64,000 nt of DNA from Hymenolepis diminuta (lineage: Eukaryota > Platyhelminthes > Cestoda > Cyclophyllidea > Hymenolepididae). Under the pieces are notes generated by a model, which was not told the DNA's origin, searched no databases, and worked only from the letters and a program-made list of their open reading frames with translations. Location of the stretch: assembly GCA_900708905.1 (NCBI GenBank), contig CAADRB010000002.1, forward strand, positions 4,095,632 to 4,159,631, read 5' to 3'. Position numbers and translations under genes: made by a program. Within the stretch, counting starts at the first letter, position 1; each line of letters opens with the position of its first letter. This document shows, piece by piece, positions 38,101 through 48,689 of the stretch.

Positions 38101-41100
38101 AAAAAAAGTTATTTCATATGATATTCTATCTGTAAAGTAAATTATCCGAATCTAATTGAAATACATTCGTTAAGATATTTTTTATTGTGTTATCATTGTG
38201 TTAGAATATGATCCAAAATTCACATGGATTATGAAGACTTTATCAACAGTAATAATAACCCCGAAACTGTAATTCTTTCTCCACACATAGCCTTGAAAGT
38301 CAGCTCTTGTCACATTAGAGCCTACTGATAGCTCACATGTCTCTTAAAATTTCACCAGAGTTCATTTAGTTTCTCTATATCTCTCGCAACACAGAGAAAT
38401 CGCACAATTTCTTGTTGGTGACTCCTTATATCATAAACATTCCGAAAACGTCACCACAATTACCTTAAGCAAGATGGTTGGGTAGACAGCGTCGTGGAAT
38501 AAATGCCAACTCACCTTTGTTGAAAATTATTGGCAGTGCCCATTAAGAAGAATTGAATATTGAGCCTATTTTCCCCTTATTTCAAGTTAAATTGACAATT
38601 TGTAGGTTCTACTTGAGAGAAAATACGCTTGAAACCATGTTTAACATCGATGACATGACAGCCTTTGTGCATATCTGTATCAAAGGTCAGATCCTCTATA
38701 AGTGATATTTATAGGGACCGGTTGATGAGCCAGATGGCTGTATTAATTAACTACTTAACCATGTTCTACCTTATATGTGAGTGTCCGGATGTCTGTGGAT
38801 ACTATCGTGAATCCTAAATGAACGGCTAATGATACAAAAGTAGTATGGAAGACATCTTAGATACTGGCATTCCGTTCTCTCTGCCACTATTTGCTTTCAG
38901 ATACTTGAAATCCATTACATCGTGTACCTTTCCTCTGACAAACTCTTATCCTATTCAGGCCGCTTACACTTCTCGCTTAACTTACAATTTCACGGTACCT
39001 AACTAAGGAGGCAAATACCTCTCTCAAATATTAGAGTCCCATGAATGAAGTAGAAAACCACAGATTTATTATAGACCAAGGCAGAAAGTGAAAGAGTATA
39101 TCTAAGAAAGAGAAGTGAAAAGAAGGCAAAATGATGCCTAGTTTCCACTGACAGTGCAATATCTATGTCACGTCATCACCATGTCACTTTCGTGTCGTAG
39201 TCATAAAGAGGTCAATCGTCATTTGTCGATTGGTTCACCGTCTTACCAATCATATCTTGTCATATTCGAACAATGAAATTCAACGAAGGATTCATCAATC
39301 ACCAGTGCCTAGTTCCACTATCTCGGGTCAATCATCATAAGTTCCAAATCACGTCAAGTTAGTATGTCAATTGATGCTTTTAGCTTATATGCAATGATCC
39401 CGATACACGAGTTCTAAACTCATTTGTGATTAGTGATTGACCAGAATGACAAATCATACTAGTTAATACTGATCATCCGGCAGTTGGTCAAATGCCACTA
39501 TCTCAATTGGAGAGACTACAGGATGCACTCCCTATATCGGTGGCACCTTTTAAAATTTCTGGCATTTTGACTACTCGCTAAAAAAAGGAAACGTATTCAA
39601 ATTGTCTGCTTGATATAATTAATTAATTCTTCTATATAAACAATTACATTTGTTTAAAACACAATTTTTGACCTCGCAAAAATTCACCTCTCTAAAATTA
39701 AGATTTCCCATTCGAATCCTAAATTTATTTGTAGGTTTTGATAGTTATGATTATTAGAATTACTCATATTTAATCTGAGATTGAATCAATCGAATTCTAT
39801 ATTACCTCACAATAAACCAATTATGGTCAAAGGGATTATTCCTGTATTTTCTAAATGAGCAAAAATTGTTGTATGCGTAAGGTTTCTTGCCTTTATTTGC
39901 CCAAGAAATACAAAGGCAGGAAATCAGCTGTTCGAGTTTAAGGATATTAGTAGATCATTGTAAAGACTGTCAAAAATTTTCGTGCAAAATTCAGGGCTGT
40001 GGGTTCCATAATGGATTCTCAAGCGATTTAAGAACTTAGAAAAATGTTATGTAAAACTTAAATTTCAAACAGAATTCTTATTTTATAAAGAAATAAGGAA
40101 TAATAAAGTCATGTGCTTTAAAATAGCGGTTGTATTAAATCGATTATCCTTTATATCGATTTCAGTTTCTAACAGTTAAAATTTTGTGCTACTATCTTTT
40201 GTAAAATTAGTCCAATTTCTTTTGTTTCATCTTTAGCAAAGGGACATTAGCATCCACAGTTTATAGAACTTAGAATTAGGGCATAAAATTTAACTTTTGA
40301 CCATTTTGTATTGCTTCAGTTAAATTGCTACAGCAATTCAAGAAGCAGAATTGAATTTAGAGTTCTTCTTGGCTTCACAGTGTTGACTCAGAGAAGGAGA
40401 CTCAAAAGGGCAAAATCTCCTTTTGAACGATGAACGTTAGGAATTCTCTTGTAAAATTTCTTTTTAAATTTCAGCTTTTATTATCAATAAATTATAAAAA
40501 AACATCTTAAAAGACAAATTCTCTTCAAAAATGCATTTTAAATCACTCAAATGTTGTGAAAGTGCTCAGTTCCGAAAAGAACTATCTAAGTGAAGATGTG
40601 CACTTTACTACCGTAAAGAAATGCTATAATTAAAAAGTAATGGGATCTAAAGTTGACGCAAGTGTTTAATAAGCTCCATGGAAAGTAAAGAAAAGAAATA
40701 TGTTCTTAAATGCACTTATATGTAGATGCAATCTCCCAAAAGTATGCTTCAGTTCATTATTAAACACAACAAAGTTTTAAGCAAAAGTAATCCTTGGTAT
40801 GGTGGTTTTTGCACTTTCTCACTAAACTACAACTTAAAATTTTGCGTGACAGCTATTCAATGATTAAGAATTATCTATATAACTACGTAATTTCCAATGC
40901 TTGCATAAGAAGTTGAAAGCTCGCACATTGAAGCACACTCCCTCACAAAATAACGGTTGTCAATAATTACCTCTGAGGTTGTGCCTTAATTAGGGAGGAA
41001 GAAAAATCCCTCATTTAATCCAGAAGTGTTCCTCACTTAGAATTGTTGAATCGCTGGAAGGAAATCAGCCATTTAGATAGAAGATAATTTGGTCAGTACA

Positions 41101-42304
41101 GCTGTATAGAATGATGTGATAGAATGCAGTAATATAATTATTTTTATACCACGCGCCTTTCTGCCTCCTTATTATGAATAGAAAACTGACAGGAGATTCC
41201 AGAAGTCTAAACCACATCGTCCCAGATCCTCACCTGTATCGCCCGTAATAAATCTCTAAATTCTGGATCTAATATTAGGGTTAGTCTTCTCCTACTAAGC
41301 GACGGTTGCAGAAATTTCTATTCGCAGAGAACAAAAGGTGGATAGCAATCTTGCAATTCGTGATATGACAGGTGACTTAATGATGGAGTGAAGCTTAGAT
41401 CTTAAGGGAAAACAGATAAATCTCTTAAAGGCCGAGTGATGACTGATACGTAGTTCAAAGTGAGAGGCAAAACCAAATAAAATTCCATTAGTATATATAA
41501 TTTCAGATTAGATCACTACAGATAACAATACGGGTTCAAAGTACTTCATCTGAGATTGAACAAGACGTGGAATTCCCTATCAACCGGTTAACTCGAAAAA
41601 TAATTTAAGGACGTATATTTGTCTACATCCTGGCCGAGATACAAACTGACTACCTCGGAGGTTCTGCCCCACCTTTAATTCAAATTGTTGTATTGTTTAC
41701 GGTGGAAATCAAAATCACATTTTACCCACTAAGACAATGCTTAAATGTCACTATCTTTTCGCAACTAATATCCCCAATTCTTAGATTTCCAATTACACTC
41801 TAATTCTCGCTTGGCTCTGAGAGGGTATTGAATTAGTTAATATTTTAATAAAAGCAAAATTCATCTGATTTCTAGTATCAAAGATTAAAACATCGAACAA
41901 TCTGCTCTAGAGTGCTTTAAATATTATAGATTATAGAATTTTAGGTTAGAAGAATCGGATTGTTTATACTGGGATTTGTGGAACAAATTTCCTTCACAAA
42001 CTGTTCCTCTCTACAAAATATTTTTTACGGGTTCTTAAAATAATACGTATAAGAAATGTGCAAAATTCTAAATTACAATAATTTCTTTACAAGGTGACAA
42101 CATATTCGTTTAATGCATCATTAAAATAATGTATGATTTCTAAGGATAAACAAAAATGAAATCAGGAGAACTGCAAATATGTTCTATTACACTGATTAAA
42201 TTTTACAAAAGTATCATTACGTTAACTGTGACTCTTATCCAAATATATAAATACAATTCCAAACAATTATTCTGGAAAAATGTAGGGAGGGTGAAACTCT
42301 ATTA
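38101..42304. other. Intergenic DNA, nothing recognised
   Basis: Locally GC-richer patches (about 38780-38960, 39170-39560, 41190-41350) are unassigned; no open frame in them carries a known motif. Confidence 0.4.
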
Positions 42305-42308
42305 AGTT

Positions 42309-42460
42309 TGTTGGGGTTAGATAACAATCAACGGTTTGCAGCTAACAAATTACGACAACCAATTCGTAGCTGTTTGAGTAAGAGCCAACAACAATTGTGA
42401 AGCAGAACACCAAGAGTTGAGTAGACCAAAAATGTATTCAAGGAAGCCCCAATGAGAAAC

Positions 42461-42491
<31 letters not shown>

Positions 42492-42825
42492 GGGAGCGTG
42501 CTGAGGAAGAGAGGAGATGAACAGGAAGCGTAGGAGTCCGCACTGACCAGTGTGTGTTGTCTGGAAAAACAAGGGTAGCTTTATATGAGTCACTTGGGTA
42601 AGGCCACGCCAGAGCATGAGCGCAGATGTGCCTTTTAAGTGAAGCGAGGCGGCTATAGAAAAGAGGGGAAATCGATGGACGTGATTAGACATGTCAGACA
42701 GGGATTATGCGTCATAGGGACATAAATGAGGTCGCTCCAACTTCGTGGGCGGAAAAACTGAGGTATTATCGTGGAGAATGCAAATAAAAGGTAATTCTGG
42801 AAAATGCACAGAGGGTTATCCTTCA
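42309..42825 (-). mobile_element. Solo LTR of a Ty3/Gypsy-type retrotransposon
   Basis: A 517-bp TG...CA block (minus strand: TGAAGGATAACCC ... CTAACCCCAACA) is flanked by a perfect 4-bp direct repeat AGTT at 42305-42308 and 42826-42829, the expected target-site duplication. Start, end and internal blocks (CACTTGGGTAAGGCCACGC, ATGTGCCTTTT) match the LTR at 27183-27792. A TATA-like ATATAAAG lies on the minus strand near 42579-42587. With no internal coding region and one LTR between duplicated target sites, this is an LTR-LTR recombination product. A GA microsatellite sits inside at 42461-42492. Confidence 0.75.
42461..42492. repeat. GA dinucleotide microsatellite inside the solo LTR
   Basis: An AGAGAG run with two GG interruptions. 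Confidence 0.9.
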
Positions 42826-42829
42826 AGTT

Positions 42830-43984
42830 AGAACCTTGCATTGTCAGTCATCCGATGAATGTTTTCATTTTGAACATTAATATATTCCTATGAGTTTCCA
42901 TCACTTCTCATTCGAAAAAATGGATAAACACATTATAGGGAAGCTCACTGCGTTTACAATTATGAAATTTCGATTACGAGACACTCCAATGCAGTTAAAC
43001 GATGACTATAAGAAATAACTACTATTTAAAATACTAAGTAAATTTAAGAGTCGCGCTTTTATATTAAGAAGTGAAACGAGAAAACACAACGGCAGATTTT
43101 ATCTTAAGTTCGAATTATTTATGAGCATTTGTCTGTGCTTTCTTAAATCTCTCTCTGCTCCGTTAAGGAATCATTGGCTTTGAGTTCTGAATATGCACTT
43201 CTGAAATGATCCATCACCACTTTTGCACTTGAACACGTATTGTCCGAACTTCATAGCACGCTAATAAATTGGCATTTTATTGAATATTTAATCGACCATA
43301 CTTTTTATATTTTTTTATTTTTATTTGCTCTGCATATGCAGGGAAAAGAAAATATTTTTGCTGCAATTTCTCTTTTTTATCAACCACGATAAGACAAAAA
43401 TTATTAGAGTTTTCTATCTTGGGAAAGCGGTTCAATATGGGTTAAGGGGATAGGATCAAGCAGAGGTAAAAATAAATGTTCTGGCTGTATGCTTTATGGT
43501 TCTTCAATTTAGACCGATACACTCCTTATTTCCTGGATGAATTAACCTTTCCGGAATTCGGAATTTAATGGTCAGTTGATTAAATTAGATCGTAGGTAAA
43601 CCATTTTAGATAAAATTATCTTCTAATGGCTAAGATAATGGTAGAGGTCAAGAGCTAAAATGTCCAGTCCACTCAAGGTTCATTCTTTTGCATTAATCGA
43701 TACCGCAATTTTGAAAGATTATGGCGTAATTTTTCGGAAACTACGCACAATAACCCAGAAAAACGGAGCGAACACATTTTGAATAAATCACTGCCTAGAT
43801 TGACAAATGAGATAGACTTAACGACATAGGATGCCAATCATACTTGACTGGTTTAATCTCTGTCTTCTCTGTCTGGTTTCCGAATATCTGCAGCAATGCT
43901 TCAAACACTTGATAACGTAATACAAATGACAGCAAACCAATAGAAGTTTTAACAAGAAGTTCAACTTTGTTCATAAAATTTCTT
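42830..43984. other. Intergenic DNA with one dispersed repeat
   Basis: No gene supported; a dispersed-repeat copy lies at 43511-43605. Confidence 0.4.
43511..43605 (+). repeat. Dispersed AT-rich repeat family, copy 7
   Basis: TTTCCTGGATGAATTAACC, CGGAATTCGGAATTTAATGG and TCAGTTGATTAAATTAGATC follow the family order. The 3' half is missing or degenerate. Confidence 0.4.
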
Positions 43985-44610
43985 CAACAGTAACGAAAAC
44001 GTTTTGGGTCGGTTCTAACAACTTAGACTCCAACATTTTTGGACACAAGCTTTAATAGCTATCTTTTGGTAATGCCAATCAGAACCTGCAGAATTGACAA
44101 ATTTATTCATCCTGTAAACCATCATCACCCTGTTGCTTCTCTAATGAATGCCATTTTGCAAGGTACTGTCCATTCAAAACATTTATGCCACAGATGTGGA
44201 AAGACGGGACACAATAATTAGGCTGTCGCTCATCAGACAGCAAACCGTTCAATAAGAATTCAGGTAATCTCCAACGAAGAAGAGAGGGCGATCCTTGACA
44301 AAAGACCGTCCAACAAAAGCTGTCAAAAAAGTTAGAAACACAAAAGGATTAGACACCCCAACTTCGGCAGATAGAACGGATTCGTAAAAGCTGGCGATCA
44401 ACGGTACTCTGGAGACCTGTCATATGGAAAGTCTACTTTCAATCGAATAGGAGGGAGGTTAACTCAAATATGGGAAGTGATAGAAAGGCGGAACAAAGCA
44501 CTTGCAATATCAATTTCATGTCATCGAGTAGTCAGAACTATTGAAAATCTTACTTCGTTATCTACACCAGCTCAATTCCTGATTAATGCTTGAAAACACC
44601 ATTTTGATAT
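43985..44610 (+). pseudogene. Gag-like retrotransposon relic with zinc knuckle
   Basis: The frame at 44039-44221 ends HSKHLCHRCGKTGHNN and a TAG. CHRCGKTGH (44186-44212) is the CX2CX4H core of a retroelement zinc knuckle; the final Cys is missing because the frame stops. After the stop the same frame continues AVAHQTANRSIRIQVISNEE for about 40 further codons. Other frames downstream to about 44610 also read as protein. No LTR or polymerase motif adjoins it. A true zinc-finger gene fragment cannot be excluded, but the broken frame favours a relic. Confidence 0.4.
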
Positions 44611-47600
44611 TCTCCTTGTTCAGATACTATCCCATGATAAAACTTTTACAGTGCTTTTACATCGTCAAGAGTATTAAAATATTTCTCAAAAATTAAATCT
44701 TATCCCCCTATCGCTAATCTCAAACGGTCGCTAAAACTGAGGTAACATCTAGTCTATTAAAGAACGCATGATGAAAGTAAAAAATTGGAAAGGAAATAAG
44801 GATTGGATTTAAATTACGCTTATGACAGGAAATCTTTTGAATTAAAATAATATAAATGGAAAAAAAGATTGAGCTTCATTTCTCTCTTGACGCCTCATCT
44901 CATACGTAATTTAATTTCTTAAATGCTCGTTTACTTTAGCAATAGCTAACATCTCAAACGGTGGTTAATGACATCATCAACCTAGCATTTCAACCAAACC
45001 TATTAAATTAAAAGAGAGTCCTCCCGGACTGAAATAAAAGATAACATAACCATATTTATTATCTTTGTTTTGAGCAATATATATTTAAATAACAAAGAAG
45101 TAAGTAATTTATCTCTTTATAGAATAAATAAACGAGAAAAATAATGGCCCCAATGGTTGATCTTAATGAATTTGGACTCTTCGCACCTTATTTTGCGGGG
45201 ATGAGCTAATAGATCAATAATCCCTTGTAATTTTGGCAAATAACTTTCAATGCTTCGAACCAGTCTGCCAAATAACTCGAAGAGCGTTGAATTTGAAAAA
45301 GTGTGATATAACTGCGGTTGTTGACTTGGAGATCTTGTTGTTTAAACGGACAACTTCTCGAATTTACCAGTTCTTAACCGGCATGAGCAAGTTGTTTCTT
45401 GAAGTCTCTTGTCTTCTCCATAATACGCGGGGAGGATAAATTGGTAAGAATGAAAGAATATTACAATAATAAGCTTTATTATGAGTGCATAATAATTACT
45501 CAGTCTGCAAGACGTAGTTTCAAGATTTCTGAAATGATAGACGCTAAAAATAAAGCAGTGAAGCCTTTGCATTGAATATTTCAATACCTTACTGTAAGAT
45601 ATCGATTTACCATAAAATTAGGCCGCAATCATCTCTGAACAATCCTTATTTGCATGTTTTCACGAAATTTAAGAGAGGGTTTAGCAATAAAAAGTGCACA
45701 ATTCCGTATAGTCTTGTTAGGTCTACCTGAGCCCTTATGTTAGGGTAGGGGAAAATCAAATAAAATGAATACATAAGAAGCCTTTTGCATTAAAATAAAA
45801 TAAACTCTACTGAGACATAGCTAAATACAGTACAGGATCGAAATTTTGCTCTATAGGCGGAAAGCTTCAATAAAGTTCACTTCATTAATCCTCTTTTGAG
45901 GTATTAAGCTATTACACAAGATAGGTACATTTTTAAATATTTTTCAAGTATGCCATTATGAAACCTATTTCCGATTTTAAAAGTGCATCTAATCGGCTCA
46001 AGGAGACACAAAAGATGTCAATTAATGGTGATCACATTTAGTTAAGTACGGCCGATGAAGATGGAGTTTCTGTGCTGCTATCACCTAACCAAGATTAGTG
46101 CTAAGAAATACTTTCCTAAAACGGACTTAGAAGTCATATAAAAGATAAAATACACCAACTGCAAAAGATCTAACGTACAACTGCTGTCTAGGTTTAAGTA
46201 ATCTAATTAAGCCAATATGTAGCTCCCAAGCTGTCTACTCGTACGTATCCCTATTTACTTCCCTTTGTGCCCCAGATCGCCTTCTGACAAATAGTTACAA
46301 CTAAACCGGGGAGGAGAAAGAAGTGGACCTTTAGCCCACACCGTAGTCTACTTCACAAGGAAAAAACTCGATTAATAAACAAAATGAGTTTAGCTTGTTG
46401 GTTAGCTTACTGCTTGTCTGTTATTGAAATGAAATGAAATAGTATAATCACCGGATAATAGACACTTAAAACACTCAAGTTATTTTCAACCAATCTGTAA
46501 GGGAGCTTTAAACGTATTCACATTTTAAATATTTAGTGTACTTAAACAGAAAACTGCATTTAATTTACGATTTGGATGAGGAATACGCAGCCTTCAATAC
46601 AATATTTACGGAGTGGAGAAAAACGGTTAACTGGAGAAATTTGGACCAAAACCAAGTTATTGTCAGAGTTTTTATATTCTTAATACCTCATTCCTTGATA
46701 TTTTGACAGAGTATGGCTTTCAAGGCATGTGAGTGAAAATTAAGGGATTCTGGTTTTCAAGTGCAAAAATTTGTATTCACTGGTATTTTATTTTCTTAGT
46801 TAGTTTAAATTTATCTGATTGTAGAAGAAAGTGTACGTCTGATTTGACCAAGTTTAAATAATTGGGGAGTGGAGCCACTCTCATCATTTGATTTATAGAG
46901 TCTTGCTAGTGTAAGAATTTTTCCTCTATCTCTCAAGATATCCTAAGTATTTCAATGTAACAGAGCTCCCTAGAATTTACTCATGTTAAATTTTAATGTA
47001 GTCGTCAACAACCTTAGCAGGAAAGAAAGTTTCCTAAAGAAAGACCCTATTGCCTTTATTTAAAATAATAAATACGAATTTCAATGACTACCACTAAATT
47101 ACAAAATCCTTATAAGTGTATGAAGTGTCGCCGTAATAGAGGAAAAGCTAAATGGGAAAACGGAAGTAGCATCACCGTCTAATTTTTCAAACATAACTAA
47201 TTTTGTTACCTCACTTTCTTCCAGCATAAAAAGATTTAGGAAATCAAGATTCAAAAATCCCACGTCAATTCAAAATTTCATCCTTAAAACTGAACGTTTT
47301 ATTTAACTTTCTCCCATTACCCTCCATCCCAACTGAAAAAAAGAACGTTCGCAAGCATCTCATAGATACACCAATCACCACTCAATCAATATGAAAATCT
47401 GGACTTTCAATATTAATTTCCCATTTGTAATTTCTTTTTCTTTCAGCAAATTGTATTTTAAAAAGGCCTGGACCGTTTTGTCGAGTTTGTATTTTCGACT
47501 GGATAAAAATGGAGAGTAAAAATTATTCATTATATTTGTTCCTATCAACTACTCTGTGTTAACAGTGTAAAATTAGTGACGCTTAATACTATTAATAAAT

Positions 47601-48239
47601 TAAATTCCAAGTTTTGCAATATTCTGTCAAATTATTTTTACTATATATGGCAAAAAATAAATTTTACAATTTATTTTTTTGAGTCATTAAATTGACTGCA
47701 TTTTAAATTCTTTCTTATCACTGATACATTGAAATTCCGGGTGATATGTTTTCAAAAGGTTCGTAACCATTCTCCTTTCACATAGCTCTTAAAACAGTCA
47801 TCCACTGCTCAAGAAAGTCTACCAGTTTATGGAATGTCTGCGTCTCGATAATCGTCTTTTCGTCAGTGTCTTCTATTCTCACACATGTTTGCGAGGTATT
47901 GATGACACCGAATATCTATGCGAACTATTTCTCCTTATGTCACACCTTTTGTCTGTGGTTGGTGTTTTGTCAAATAACCTAAAATGCACTGAATATGCGA
48001 TATAACCAACCACATAACTTATTCTAATCAATGCCGATGTATATGAATACATCTAAATAAATTACGACGCGAATTTTGATTTAATTAAAGCAATTATATC
48101 CCACTCCATAAATCAACAGAAGTACTTCAAAATCTTAAATTAATTTTACAGTAATATTTCAGCTACGTAAATGCGCCCAACTAAAGTGTGAAGCTGCCTG
48201 TGAATAGAAGATTAAACATGAGCCTTGATCTAACCTAAT
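44611..48239. other. Intergenic AT-rich DNA, little recognised
   Basis: No gene supported. A low-confidence repeat copy lies at 46701-46910 and short frames near 45233-45584 lack motifs. Confidence 0.4.
46701..46910 (+). repeat. Low-confidence dispersed repeat, copy B
   Basis: Partner of 24471-24680: TTTGACAGAG, TTCTGGTTTTCAAG, GAAGAAAG, CAAGTTTAA and TTTATAGAG occur in the same order. Confidence 0.3.
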
Positions 48240-48689
48240 GCGTATTTGTACTGCCTACAATAGTGACAGCGAATTTCACCTTATGGGGTGATTGTTCATT
48301 TGAGCGCGCTCAACGTGTGAGCTGAGTCAATGTGCTGAGCTGAGCTGAGTTTATATGAGTGCGTAGCTGTTCTGGCACCTACGCTAGGCACAAACGCACA
48401 CACATCACTGTGTCTTATCGAACGCCCCCAAACACAACGTTACGGAATCACCAATTGGCTACTGCCAAGCTCTATAAGACTGCACTCAATCATACGGTGT
48501 ATCATTCATTTAGCGTGTGCACAATTGAGAGGAGATCGAACGAGCGTGAGATACGACATAACATATTTCGTTTATTATCCCCTTTTCATTACATATCAAC
48601 CAGACTTCTGACAACTAGACATTTCGATTTCGAACATTGTGAAAAACAAATAAAGGAAAATTAGTTACTAACATAGCGTTACTAACAAT
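48240..48689 (+). promoter_or_regulatory. Likely promoter and 5' UTR of the plakin gene
   Basis: GC content rises clearly above the flanking DNA. A cluster of GCTGA units (48320-48350, e.g. GCTGAGCTGAGCTGAG) precedes a TATA-like TTTATATGAG at 48350-48359, and about 330 nt of non-repetitive sequence then leads to the start codon. A 101-codon frame at 48359-48664 lies wholly in this leader and looks fortuitous. The transcription start and any trans-splice acceptor are not determined. Confidence 0.35.

Noticed and set aside
48359..48664. 101-codon open frame just upstream of the plakin start
   Set aside because: It lies in the probable promoter and 5' UTR, is rich in Thr, His and Arg, and has no homology I can recognise.
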